DNA of 64,000 nt from Candidatus Latescibacterota bacterium. GTDB taxonomy: Bacteria > JAAXHH01. The notes under the pieces are model-generated. The model was not told the origin of the DNA, made no database searches, and saw only the letters and a list, made by a program, of their open reading frames with translations. Shown here one piece after another: positions 52,142 through 61,515 of the stretch. The DNA is taken from NCBI GenBank assembly GCA_022821085.1, contig JAJEEG010000005.1, positions 47,116-111,115 of the forward strand. The letters run 5' to 3'. Numbering within the stretch: position 1 is the first letter of the stretch; each line of letters opens with the position of its first letter. Both the position numbers and the translations under genes were made by a program.

Positions 52142-53008
52142 ATGCGTACAAGACTGATGCGTTCAAGACCATGGAAAGCCATGATGGCCGTTGCGTTGAC
52201 GGCAATCATGGCTAGCGGGATGGCCGTTGCGTTGACGGCAATCATGTATACCGGCGCGGCCGAAGCGCAGGCTGGGGGAGGCGCGGCCGAAGCGCAGGGA
52301 GGTGGTGGCATGGTGGATCACTCCGTATACGACGGCCTGCTGAAGAAGTATGTCGACGACCGGGGCATGATCGACTACCGGACCTGGAAGGCCCGCGACG
52401 TGGGCACGCTGGACGGCTACCTGGAGATGATCAAGAGCGTGGACCCCGGCGCGCTGAAGGACCGGAACGAGGTCTTCGCCTACTGGATCAACACCTACAA
52501 CGCGCTCACGATCCGCGGGATGCTGCACTTCTATCCCACCACCAGCATCAGGGATCACGTCAGCCTGCTCGGGTACAGCATCTGGAAGGACTACAAGATC
52601 GACATCCAGGGCACGGAATACTCGCTGGATGACATCGAGCACAACATCCTGCGCAAGATGGACGAGCCCCTGGTCCATTTCGCCCTCGTGTGCGCCTCCA
52701 TAGGATGCCCGCCGCTCATGACCGAAGCGTTCACCGCGGATGACGTGGAACGGCAGATGAAGGCGAATACCCTTGTCTTTTTCGCCGATCCCAGTAAGTT
52801 TCGAGCCGATCCGGAGGACAATACCGTCTGGCTTTCGCCGATCATGGACTGGTACAAGGACGACTTCGGGAAGAACCAGCAAGAGGTCCTGGAATACATC
52901 GCCCCCTACGTGCCCGATGACGCGGCCCGCGCGCTGCTGAAGCGCAGGGACGTGGACGTGGACTACCTGCACTACGACTGGGGTATCAACGAGCAGCCCG
53001 CGGAGTGA
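52142..53008 (+). CDS. DUF547-domain exported protein
   Basis: This 288-aa protein has an N-terminal signal containing a duplicated MAVALTAIM unit, and a linker with two AAEAQ copies. The DUF547 domain (~60-240) shows YWINTYNALTIRGMLHFYP, the conserved INxYN signature, and FALVCASIGCPPL. The family is widespread in environmental bacteria and its function is unknown. AGGAG is only 2 nt from the ATG at 52142; the ATG at 52157 is an alternative. Confidence 0.9.
   Translation: MRTRLMRSRPWKAMMAVALTAIMASGMAVALTAIMYTGAAEAQAGGGAAEAQGGGGMVDHSVYDGLLKKYVDDRGMIDYRTWKARDVGTLDGYLEMIKSVDPGALKDRNEVFAYWINTYNALTIRGMLHFYPTTSIRDHVSLLGYSIWKDYKIDIQGTEYSLDDIEHNILRKMDEPLVHFALVCASIGCPPLMTEAFTADDVERQMKANTLVFFADPSKFRADPEDNTVWLSPIMDWYKDDFGKNQQEVLEYIAPYVPDDAARALLKRRDVDVDYLHYDWGINEQPAE
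52183..52246 (+). repeat. 28-bp direct repeat in the DUF547 signal peptide
   Basis: Identical 28-bp copies at 52183-52210 and 52219-52246 (period 36 bp) duplicate MAVALTAIM, lengthening the hydrophobic core of the signal peptide in frame. Confidence 0.95.
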
Positions 53009-53045
53009 ATAAGCGGAATGGATCCATGAAAAAAACAAACGCGCC

Positions 53046-53852
53046 GTGTCGCAGTTAGACCGCGGCGAAGGAACAGGCGAAGGAACGGGCGGGGGCGCTG
53101 TCGAGGACGCCGCCGAGGGCGTAGTCGAGACCACCGGCCGGAAGCGACAGTTCGTCAAGCCGGTCATCCTGCTCGCGATCGCCTTTTCCGGCTTTCTGGC
53201 TTACAGCTTCACGCCCCTGGGCAACTATCTCCAGCCCGTCGTGATGGAGGGATTCTTCGATTCGATCGAGGGATTCTGGTGGGCGCCCCTGGTGTTCATC
53301 GGCGTCTACGTCTTCCTCACCGTGCTGGGCGTACCGATGGTGATCCTGACCTTCTTCGCGGGTTTCACCTTCGGCGCTCTGGAGGGCACGCTGTACGTCA
53401 TGATCGGCGCGAACATCGGCGCCAACCTCGCCTTCGACCTGGCCCGGTACCTGGGCCGCGATTTCATATCCCGCTACATAAAAGGGCCTATTGACCGGAT
53501 CAACCGTCGACTCCGGAACAAGGGGTTCCTGCACATGCTCCAGCTCCGGCTGATCCCGGTCATTCCCTTCAACGTGCTGAACTTCGCCGCCGGTCTCTCC
53601 GGTATACGCAAGCTCCATTTCGCGCTGGCGACGGTGATCGGGATCACGCCGGGCAGCTTCATCTACGCCTATACCGCGGCGTCGCTGATGCAGGTCTACC
53701 TGGCCGGCGCCGAACTCGACGAGGTGGCGCGCGCCGCCCTGCGCACCTCGGCCCTGACCAACCTGGCCATCGCCCTCGCCCTGCTCGTCACCATCTCCCT
53801 GGCCCCGACGATCTACCGCAAGCTGCGCGGAAAAACGATTCAGGCGAGTTAG
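53046..53852 (+). CDS. TVP38/TMEM64 (DedA-like) membrane protein
   Basis: This 268-aa polytopic protein has the SNARE-associated (VTT) domain: LGVPMVILTFFAGFTFGALEGTLYVMIGANIGANLAFDLARYLGRD, then LQLRLIPVIPFNVLNFAAGLSGI. These proteins act as lipid scramblases or undecaprenyl-phosphate flippase relatives. The GTG at 53046 lacks a Shine-Dalgarno sequence. An ATG at 53026 begins a short frame that would join this ORF by one extra base in an A7 run (53029-53035). Confidence 0.85.
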   Translation: MSQLDRGEGTGEGTGGGAVEDAAEGVVETTGRKRQFVKPVILLAIAFSGFLAYSFTPLGNYLQPVVMEGFFDSIEGFWWAPLVFIGVYVFLTVLGVPMVILTFFAGFTFGALEGTLYVMIGANIGANLAFDLARYLGRDFISRYIKGPIDRINRRLRNKGFLHMLQLRLIPVIPFNVLNFAAGLSGIRKLHFALATVIGITPGSFIYAYTAASLMQVYLAGAELDEVARAALRTSALTNLAIALALLVTISLAPTIYRKLRGKTIQAS

Positions 53853-53949
53853 AGCGTCGTCTCTCTGGCCTTAGTGGCGTTCCGGTTGGTGGCGTCCCGG
53901 CAGGTGTTAGCCCGGCCATTGGCGACGGGCTGTCACTAGTCGCGCCCGG

Positions 53950-55386
53950 TCAGGAATCCCCGAACCGGATCGAGAACAGGTCCGCGTCCTTCAGCACGAA
54001 GCGCAGGCGGACCGGCGTGCCGTTCAGGCGGGACAGGTCGGACAGGCCGCCCGGGCCACCACCCTGGCCACCACCCTGGCCGCCCTGGGCATCGCGCCCC
54101 CTCCAGGTGACCGGGGCGTCAAGATCGTCGCCGAACATCGGGTCCATGTCCTTCGCGGCGAATCCCTCCAGGGGTCGGCCCTCCGCGTCCTGGATCTCCA
54201 CGGACAAGCTTCCGACCGCGGACGTCGAGTAGTTGATAAACAGCGTCGACCCGGTGAAGGTCACCGGCTTGGTGCGCAGTTCGCCGCCGTGGTATCCCGC
54301 CCGGACCGAGGCGAAGCCGTGTGGGCGGACGGTCACCCGGCGCACGGCGTTGGTGTCCCATCCGTAGTGCTCGGCGACATACATGGACCATTCGTCCGGC
54401 GCCGTCGGAATGATCCCCGCGGCCGGCGTCTGGTTGCGGTGGGTCCAGTTGCGCTGATCCAGGCCCGCCCGCAGCCAGGCATCCATGAAGGTCCGGTCCC
54501 AATGGACCCCGTCCCGGCTGGTCATGAACACCGCGTCGGAGATCCCGCCGCCCGGGTAGTCCATGCCCTCCGTATCCTTCGTCCGCTCCGGCACGAACCG
54601 CATGGGAAAAGACAGCAGGATGTGTTCCGCGCCCGGGCAGAGCGTGGTGGCGTTGGTGTAGAAATGCTCGAACGGGACGCCTTCGTCGTACACGTGATGC
54701 TCCGGCTTAGTCCAGTGGATGAAATCATCCGAGGTGCAGCTCTGGATGGCCCGGACCCCGACGCCGTCGTCCCCCGTCTCTTCGAAATACCGACTGAAGA
54801 TACGGTAGCAGCCCGTATAGTCGTCCCACATGGGCACGTTCACCGAATCGAAGGCGCCCTCGATCTTGAGGGGGCCTTCCACGATGGATTTCCAAACGAG
54901 CCCGTCGGGAGAGGTAAAGCCGAAAAGCCGGTTCCTGCCCTCGCCGCCGATGGCCTTGAAACGCTGTTCGGTCGGCGCGGACGGATTGCCGTCCAGGAAG
55001 ACGCAGAAGTTGTGCGCCTGTGATCCCCGGATGAGGATGTTGTTGTCCGTGGACCCCTCCGACTCCACCAGGCCCAGGCTGGGCCGCTCGAAATGGATGC
55101 CGTCGTCGCTAACCAGCAGGTTCGTCGTCTGCGTCTGCGCCCAACCCTCGGGCAGATCCTCGTGCTTGCCCGTGGGGTGATAGCCGCGGTAGTACACCAG
55201 GATCTTTCCGTCGGCCTGTACCAGGTTGTAGCATCCCGTGCAGGCGTTCTCCAGGGGTTCCACCACGCGGAACACCGTCTCCTTCCGAACGGGTTCGTGC
55301 AGGTGCGGGCGAGCGCCTTCAAGGGTGTCGATCAGGTAGGGATCTACAAAAAGTTCACGTTGCGATCCCAGGGCGATGGGGTTCAT
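53950..55386 (-). CDS. Five-bladed beta-propeller (GH32/43/62-like) protein
   Basis: This 478-aa soluble protein starts MNPIALGSQRELFVDPYLID after AAGGACAC. Its repeated blade pattern (VSDDGIHFERP, TSPDGLVWKSI, CTSDDFIHWTKPE, TSRDGVHWDRT) is that of glycosidase-like five-bladed propellers common in Planctomycetota and other polysaccharide-degrading bacteria. The catalytic residues cannot be assigned, so activity is inferred only from fold. A Gly-rich insert (GGQGGGQGGGPGGL) precedes the last strand. This is the last gene with the GC-rich composition of the left part. Confidence 0.75.
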   Translation of the reverse strand: MNPIALGSQRELFVDPYLIDTLEGARPHLHEPVRKETVFRVVEPLENACTGCYNLVQADGKILVYYRGYHPTGKHEDLPEGWAQTQTTNLLVSDDGIHFERPSLGLVESEGSTDNNILIRGSQAHNFCVFLDGNPSAPTEQRFKAIGGEGRNRLFGFTSPDGLVWKSIVEGPLKIEGAFDSVNVPMWDDYTGCYRIFSRYFEETGDDGVGVRAIQSCTSDDFIHWTKPEHHVYDEGVPFEHFYTNATTLCPGAEHILLSFPMRFVPERTKDTEGMDYPGGGISDAVFMTSRDGVHWDRTFMDAWLRAGLDQRNWTHRNQTPAAGIIPTAPDEWSMYVAEHYGWDTNAVRRVTVRPHGFASVRAGYHGGELRTKPVTFTGSTLFINYSTSAVGSLSVEIQDAEGRPLEGFAAKDMDPMFGDDLDAPVTWRGRDAQGGQGGGQGGGPGGLSDLSRLNGTPVRLRFVLKDADLFSIRFGDS

Positions 55387-55490
55387 GGGGTGTCCTTTGC
55401 GGGTGGGGGATAACCAGGTACAGTAGTGGTAACACGCAATTGAGATTAAGCCAAGTCCTGCCATAGCATCGCCAGATGTCCCAAGACAAC

Positions 55491-57188
55491 CTAACTAAGA
55501 TCGCCTATAAACTCATTCAGCTTCTTACTGACTACATTCCTACGTTCAGTCAGGAACTGTTGGTAGGAGTCTACCGAGAGCAGACTACTTTCTGTAGGAA
55601 TACACTGGGCTTCAAAGGGACCATAGCCCGCTTTCGAAATAAGGTCAGGAAAGTACTGTTCTGGTGCCTTATTGCTTATTTGTCGATTGGTCTTACCCCC
55701 AATGAATGCCAGATTGGCGATGTCGTCAGTTTCTTGAGTTGACACTTTTCCTTTTAACACCGCTTTAGGGAAAATGTGATGGAATTGCAAACGATGTTGG
55801 GTACCTCGATTTCCGAGCGCAATAACGAGATTCGAACGCCAATCATGAGCCCCTGCCGACTTAAATGCCAAGAACATCGTCTTGAACAGCGCACTCCGTT
55901 GATTTCGGCCTACAAGTTCCTCAGGAAAAATCTCCAGTCTTCCAACCTGCAGTCGGAGTCGGTCTAGCAACTCGTCTGCCCCACCACCGTCTTGTATAAT
56001 CGCAAGGTCTTGGTCCAGCAATGTCTCACTGGATCCGCGAGAGTACCTTCCTTTCGTATTGGCCACTAGAACCCATTGACGCAGCCTTTCAGCTTCTTCA
56101 TTTGATAATACATACTTACGACTATGACAGTAGTATCCAAGAGTTACGACAAGAAAGGGAGATGAAAGCAATGCTGGACTATCGATAGAAACATTGTTTT
56201 TCAAAAAATTAAGCGCAAAGTTCATACCTTCTACGCTTTCTTTCCAAGCTGACTTCAGCTTTTCTAAGGGTAAACCTCCAACAGTAAGAAAGCGCGACTG
56301 ATCAGTGGCAAATACAACAAGATTTCTTAAGTGTATACCAAGATCCAGATGGAATCCTGACTTGGTACACTGTTCCTGATAACTCTGAAAGATCTTCAGG
56401 GCACCTCGCCACTTTGCCGTTATCTGTGCGAGAGCAAGGTCGGAACTTCGCAATTTGGCACCAAGTGAATTTACTCGAACGAATATCTCGGTCACTTCTT
56501 CGTAGCTGAGTGATCGTTCAAGTATATCCATTCTATATACGTATTTTCGTACGCTACGTAACTTGGCTAAACGCTGACTGTATTTTTCATATCTCGGGTC
56601 ATCAAAGTTCTCAATCCCAGCAGATTTTAGAAGTTGCTTATCACTGTCGTTCTTAAAAATATCTGTCACTCGGACCCACTGTTTTAGTTGCTCTAGCTTG
56701 CGTGTACCGACCACAAACGTCATTCTATTAAAACGCTCTAACAACTCATCCTCTGTTGAATCCGTTTCGTCGTCGATCCCTTCCTCATCGTTGTTATTGT
56801 TCTCGTTCACTTCCGTAACAACAGTCAGTTCGTCAGGGTGTTCCAGATTGAACAGAATTTCAATTGGTTTTACTCGACCTCGTACATTTACAGGTTTACC
56901 TCGTATTACTGCCGAAAGCGATGTAAGCCTTTGCTGCCCATCCAGGAGGAGCCTTGTGGTCTGGTATGGATTTCCACTTTGTTCAATCGCAAATTCCTGT
57001 AGGGGGACATCCTCATCTGATTCCCAAAGTAGGATTGCTCCTGATGGATAACCACGATATAGAGAATCAAGTAGATCTCGTACTCTGGTAGAACGCCAAA
57101 TGTATCTGCGCTGCATTTCTGGAAGGCGTAACTCACCTCGTTCAATCATACCCACGAGTTCCTCTACCGTTGCTTCAGATTTGGCCAT
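55491..57188 (-). CDS. DUF262/DUF1524 protein, GmrSD-like type IV restriction nuclease
   Basis: This 565-aa protein opens with the DUF262 ParB-like domain: LPEMQRRYIWRSTRVRDLLDSLYRGYPSGAILLWE and the conserved LLLDGQQRLTSL nucleotide-binding motif. Near the C-terminus is the HNH-type DUF1524 motif HRLQFHHIFPKAVLKG. GmrSD-type enzymes cut glucosylated phage DNA with NTP hydrolysis; other DUF262 proteins serve in different defence systems, so the target is uncertain. The composition is AT-rich against genes left of 55.4 kb, a sign of horizontal transfer. Confidence 0.88.
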   Translation of the reverse strand: MAKSEATVEELVGMIERGELRLPEMQRRYIWRSTRVRDLLDSLYRGYPSGAILLWESDEDVPLQEFAIEQSGNPYQTTRLLLDGQQRLTSLSAVIRGKPVNVRGRVKPIEILFNLEHPDELTVVTEVNENNNNDEEGIDDETDSTEDELLERFNRMTFVVGTRKLEQLKQWVRVTDIFKNDSDKQLLKSAGIENFDDPRYEKYSQRLAKLRSVRKYVYRMDILERSLSYEEVTEIFVRVNSLGAKLRSSDLALAQITAKWRGALKIFQSYQEQCTKSGFHLDLGIHLRNLVVFATDQSRFLTVGGLPLEKLKSAWKESVEGMNFALNFLKNNVSIDSPALLSSPFLVVTLGYYCHSRKYVLSNEEAERLRQWVLVANTKGRYSRGSSETLLDQDLAIIQDGGGADELLDRLRLQVGRLEIFPEELVGRNQRSALFKTMFLAFKSAGAHDWRSNLVIALGNRGTQHRLQFHHIFPKAVLKGKVSTQETDDIANLAFIGGKTNRQISNKAPEQYFPDLISKAGYGPFEAQCIPTESSLLSVDSYQQFLTERRNVVSKKLNEFIGDLS

Positions 57189-57540
57189 CTGTAACCTCTC
57201 CTATGGATGTGTACCCTTAAAGAAACTCAGTCGTAGTTCGGAGTTTTGAATTGAGAATGAGGGCGGGTGACAATGATTTCGCTTTAAGATCAAAAAATCC
57301 TAGTACCCATCACCCCGCAACCGCTTCATACTCCCACTCTCTCGACCCGTGCAAAATAACCGATTTGGTGCGTCTGCTGCTCTGTCGGAGAACAGCCACC
57401 AGGATTGGTCTGCCTCCTGCTGACCCCGCTCGAGTACCTAGCGGAGTTCGCAGGAAAGCCGGGTCGCTGCGGTGATGACGGTCATGGTGGGAGTTTATTC
57501 GGGACATGGTGATTTCACGGACGTGCGGTCGTTGGAACAC
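57189..57540. other. 352-bp gap without recognisable gene
   Basis: Translations in all frames look like non-coding shadow. The central part (57300-57480) is more GC-rich than its flanks and could be a decayed gene or an insertion scar. No tRNA, terminator or inverted-repeat boundary is evident. Confidence 0.5.
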
Positions 57541-58275
57541 TTAGTACCGCCAATCCTCATGCGCAAGAGGCGCGGTGTTCAATTCGTCCCGGTAAAGTCG
57601 CCATTGGGGCAGGTGTTCATCCATCAGTTCCCTGAATCGGTCGTTATGCCTGCGTTCGATCAAGTGGACCATTTCGTGCACGAGGATGTACACCAGGCAG
57701 GATGCAGGTTTCTTAGCCAGTTCCAAGTTCAACCAGATGCGTTTTGCTTCGATGTTGCAGGAGCCCCAGAGGGTTTTCATCCTCTTTATACGGATGTCGT
57801 TTACAGCTACGCCTATCTTTTGTTCCCATGTGGTCTTCAGTGACAACATCTGATTCCGAAGTTGCTTACGGTACCATCGGTGTAGTACAACTTCTCGAGC
57901 GTTACGATCGGCACTCGGACGAACACGGATTTCCATTCTCGTATTGTTTAACAAACGGACACAAGGAGGACCATCGAACTCACTCACCTGAAGTCGATAG
58001 CGACGCCCCCGATAATAATGACTTTCACCGGACACGAACTCGCGCCGAGACTGTCGGACTTGCTTTTCGAATTCGGCTTGTTTCTTCCGAATCCACGCCA
58101 GACGCGTTACAACCGCTGCTCGGACGGCATCGTCATCGAGATGTAACGGTGCGGCCACGCGGACTCTGCCGTTCGGTGGATACACGCCGAGATGCAGGTT
58201 CTTGATATCCTTTCGGACGATCTCTATCGCTGTTCCACGTACTTCGATGAGGTGGCTACTCAATTCAGTATTCAT
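57541..58275 (-). CDS. YgjP-like M48-type metallopeptidase (DUF45)
   Basis: This 244-aa protein contains the zincin motif HEMVHLIERRHNDRF (HExxH plus downstream His), preceded by MKTLWGSCNIEAKRIWLNLELAKKP, the DUF45/YgjP signature. Family members often adjoin type I restriction genes; their role is not established. The ATG at 58275 overlaps the hsdR stop by 11 nt, which indicates translational coupling and supports a single operon. Confidence 0.9.
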   Translation of the reverse strand: MNTELSSHLIEVRGTAIEIVRKDIKNLHLGVYPPNGRVRVAAPLHLDDDAVRAAVVTRLAWIRKKQAEFEKQVRQSRREFVSGESHYYRGRRYRLQVSEFDGPPCVRLLNNTRMEIRVRPSADRNAREVVLHRWYRKQLRNQMLSLKTTWEQKIGVAVNDIRIKRMKTLWGSCNIEAKRIWLNLELAKKPASCLVYILVHEMVHLIERRHNDRFRELMDEHLPQWRLYRDELNTAPLAHEDWRY

Positions 58276-61200
58276 CCTGGTGTTTTGCGATTTCGAAAAT
58301 CGCATTTACGAGATCCTTATTGCCGTCGAGTTCAGACTTGATTGCATTTCGGATCTTACGTTCCTTCATCGTGTTGCCCCGCCAGTCATCCATTTTTGCG
58401 GTCCTTATCTTCTTATCCAATGATAAGGCTTTCGCCTCGGTAACATCCTCGGTCGATTCAAACGGGAAGCCGGGTGTTTGTTGTGCAACATTCAGACCCT
58501 GAATGCCAACCAGATTGTCGTATAGAGATCTCAATGCCGAGGTGTTTATGGTCGAAGGATAGGACTCGGAGGCATCGGCGGCCGGGTCATTTACTTTTTG
58601 TGCCAATGCAACTATCTGAGCCAGGTATTCCTTGTATTCGAGAGCTTCCTGCTTGCGTTGGAGAATCAGATCGTCCAGCAATCGCGACATTTTCTCATAG
58701 TACTTTGGATTTACCGGTGTTTCATCGATGATCAGTCGACGGACGTTATTCTCAATGGTCGAACTCACCGCTTCATTGTCCTCTCGCATAGTTTCGGGTA
58801 GCGCATCGACGGCGTCCTCACCATCTCTGACGATCAATTCTACTAGTGTCATATCGTCAAACGTGGAGACCTGCTCACTAGCCTCTGCCCGGATATAGGT
58901 GTCGAGCAGGTGACGCATGGCAGGCTCGAACATTTTCATATCGACATAATCGCCGCTGTTTAGCTTGACCTCTTGCCGGGCCATTTCGTAGTGGCCCACT
59001 TCGGCCCTGATCTCGTTGGTTTCGGCTTCGGAGTAGCCGGCTTCCTGCATCTCATTTGCCAGGTTTGCATATGCACGAAGATATGCAGCTACCAACTTAT
59101 AGAACGCCACCCGTTTGGGTTCATTTTCCCTGAGCTGCTCGGCATCGCCGCTTGACGACCCACAGAAGAATTTGATATAAGCGGAAGAATCGCGAGGCGG
59201 TTCGACTGGTTCCGTCAGGGCTTTGATCGCTTCCCTCGCTTCTTCCAACCGCACGCGACCTTGCTGAAGCCGGTCTTTCAGCAGGCCCTTTACATCTTCG
59301 ACGTCGTAGCCATCGAAAGCTGCGCCCGTATAGTCCTTAATTGACTTTTCCAATGACCGGAAAAGGTCTTTATAGTCGATAATGTACCCGTATTCCTTGT
59401 CCTCGCCGTCGAGACGATTGACTCGGCAGATCGCCTGGAACAGCCCGTGATCCTGCATATGCTTATCGATGTAGAGGCAGGTCGCGGGAGGCGCGTCGAA
59501 ACCGGTCAGCAGCTTGTCCACCACGATCAGGAGTTTCATTTGTCCGGGACTTTCGATGAAGCGCTTCTTGACTTCCTGCTCGAATTGGTCGGCCTTTTGC
59601 ATTGCCGTGTCTTCTGGCTCGTTGAAGTGATCCGTGAGCATTTTGCGGTAGACTTTATATTTTATCAACTTCTCGGTGAGCCCTTCGCCAGATTCCTCAC
59701 CTTTTATATCCGCGGTGGCCGGTCGGTAGGAGGTGACGATGGCGCATTTACCCTCCAGACCATGATTCTGAAACATCTCATAGATGCGACAGGCAGTGTA
59801 TATGCTGTCCGAGACAAGCAATGCGTTGCCCCGGTCGCTCTTGAGGCGGTCACGCGTTTCCATATCGATCAGGATGTCCGCTACAATCTTTTCCAAACGG
59901 TCCTGTGAACTCAACACCCTCCGCATCGTTCCCCAGCGTTGCTTGAGCTGCGCCTGTGCCACCTCGCTTAGCCCCTGGGTCTTGACGTCGAACCACAGAT
60001 CGACCTTATCCTGAGCGGTGATGTTTTGGTCAATGTCGCGCGCCTCGTAGCGCAAATCCAGAACCACGCCGTCGCCCACGGCTTCGTCGTACTTGTAGGT
60101 GTGTATATAAGGTCCGAAGGTCTCGATGCTTCGCCTTTTGTCATCTTTTAGCAACGGGGTACCGGTAAACCCGATCAGCGTGGCTTCCGGTAGCAGGTCG
60201 GTCATTGCCGCGTGGAGCTTCCCGGACTGGGTACGGTGACACTCATCCACAAAGACGAAGATTTCGCCCTTTGCACGGAAGTTTTCGGGAATGTGTTTTT
60301 GGAAATCGTCTAGGAATGCATCGATATCGCCTTCTTCCGACGTGCCGAATTTATGGATCAGTGAGCAAACCAGCCACTCGTTGGCGGTGTTCAGTACATG
60401 CACGAGGTCGGCACCGCTCCCAGTTCGGTGGATGTCTTCGCTGACGCCCTTGAATACTTTTTCGATCTGTTCGTCCAGTTCCGTGCGATCTGTGATGATT
60501 AGGACGCGACTGCCGCTTATGTTCTCGCGTATCCACTTCGCCAGCCACACCATGGTAAGGCTCTTGCCACTGCCTTGGGTGTGCCAGATGATCCCGCCTT
60601 CACGCCGGTTCACGCGCTCCTGGGCGGCTCGCACGCCGAAGTACTGATTGTGTCGGCATATCTTCTTGTTACCCGTGTCGAAGACGATGAAGTCGTGCAC
60701 GACCTCCAACAGCCGCTTCTTGTCGCAAAGCTGTGCCAGTTCGCGATGCAGAAGATTGTCATCGGTAGTAATTGAGGGTTTTTGTTCCTTCCAGCGCAGC
60801 CAGTATTTCTCAGGCGTCTCAATTGCACCGTAGCGAAGCCCCTCCGTCTCGTTGCCCGCCATGACCAGTTGCGCCGTGGTGAAGAATGGCTGGATGAACT
60901 CCTTCTTTTGGCTGTCGAGGTTTTGCCGGATTCCCTCACTTACCGATACGGTGGATCGCTTCAGTTCCAGTACGCCTAACGCGATGCCGTTGACGAATAG
61001 TACAACGTCGGGCCGCCGCGTATTTTCACCGACGATGGTCACCTCCTCGGCGATGGCGAAGTCGTTGTTCTCAGGGTTCTCCCAATCGATCAGCCAGACG
61101 GTAGCGGTCTGCTCTCCTACTTCAGGTTGGATCTTCACACCGTATCGGAGCAAACCGTAAACCTCCCGATTGACATCATAGAGCGTCTTGCTACCACCGA

Positions 61201-61414
61201 GCGCCGTCGCGTTATTAAAAGCAAAAAGCGTCTTGGCGATGATCTTAGTATCATGGCCATTACGTTTCAGCCATCCAGTGACCAGATCCTCCTCTACGTT
61301 ACCGTTGTCGGGGCGGTCCTTCCAGTTGCCAAGATTGGCATAGCCGAGCACGTCGTCAAAAAACTCCACGACACGCTGTTGTGTAAGGATCTCCTTCTCA
61401 CCGACTTTGCTCAT
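58265..61414 (-). CDS. hsdR: Type I restriction endonuclease R subunit
   Basis: This 1049-aa HsdR is the motor-nuclease of a type I system. The N-terminal PD-(D/E)XK nuclease has RRPDVVLFVNGIALGVLELKR. Helicase motor motifs follow: Walker A WHTQGSGKSLTMVWLAKWI, DEAD-box-like VFVDECHRTQSGKLHAAM, SAT-like GFTGTPLLK, and later motifs LIVVDKLLTGFDAPPATCLY and QAICRVNR. The domain order and length are normal. The ATG at 61414 has GGAG upstream. No HsdM or HsdS gene occurs in the window, although HsdR cleaves only with them. A FitAB-type module and an unknown nuclease gene stand upstream, where hsdS would be expected. Confidence 0.95.
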   Translation of the reverse strand: MSKVGEKEILTQQRVVEFFDDVLGYANLGNWKDRPDNGNVEEDLVTGWLKRNGHDTKIIAKTLFAFNNATALGGSKTLYDVNREVYGLLRYGVKIQPEVGEQTATVWLIDWENPENNDFAIAEEVTIVGENTRRPDVVLFVNGIALGVLELKRSTVSVSEGIRQNLDSQKKEFIQPFFTTAQLVMAGNETEGLRYGAIETPEKYWLRWKEQKPSITTDDNLLHRELAQLCDKKRLLEVVHDFIVFDTGNKKICRHNQYFGVRAAQERVNRREGGIIWHTQGSGKSLTMVWLAKWIRENISGSRVLIITDRTELDEQIEKVFKGVSEDIHRTGSGADLVHVLNTANEWLVCSLIHKFGTSEEGDIDAFLDDFQKHIPENFRAKGEIFVFVDECHRTQSGKLHAAMTDLLPEATLIGFTGTPLLKDDKRRSIETFGPYIHTYKYDEAVGDGVVLDLRYEARDIDQNITAQDKVDLWFDVKTQGLSEVAQAQLKQRWGTMRRVLSSQDRLEKIVADILIDMETRDRLKSDRGNALLVSDSIYTACRIYEMFQNHGLEGKCAIVTSYRPATADIKGEESGEGLTEKLIKYKVYRKMLTDHFNEPEDTAMQKADQFEQEVKKRFIESPGQMKLLIVVDKLLTGFDAPPATCLYIDKHMQDHGLFQAICRVNRLDGEDKEYGYIIDYKDLFRSLEKSIKDYTGAAFDGYDVEDVKGLLKDRLQQGRVRLEEAREAIKALTEPVEPPRDSSAYIKFFCGSSSGDAEQLRENEPKRVAFYKLVAAYLRAYANLANEMQEAGYSEAETNEIRAEVGHYEMARQEVKLNSGDYVDMKMFEPAMRHLLDTYIRAEASEQVSTFDDMTLVELIVRDGEDAVDALPETMREDNEAVSSTIENNVRRLIIDETPVNPKYYEKMSRLLDDLILQRKQEALEYKEYLAQIVALAQKVNDPAADASESYPSTINTSALRSLYDNLVGIQGLNVAQQTPGFPFESTEDVTEAKALSLDKKIRTAKMDDWRGNTMKERKIRNAIKSELDGNKDLVNAIFEIAKHQDEY

Positions 61415-61515
61415 GACTCTACGATCTCCGACATAAGACTTGTTGAGGTGGATTACCCCATTTGTCAGGCATTGCGTCCAAGAATTGTCTGTCGATCCAT
61501 ACTCGTGACAATTTA

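Noticed and set aside
57251-57540. A tRNA or small gene in the gap between the GmrSD-like and YgjP-like genes
   Set aside because: No cloverleaf, T-loop sequence or credible start was found.
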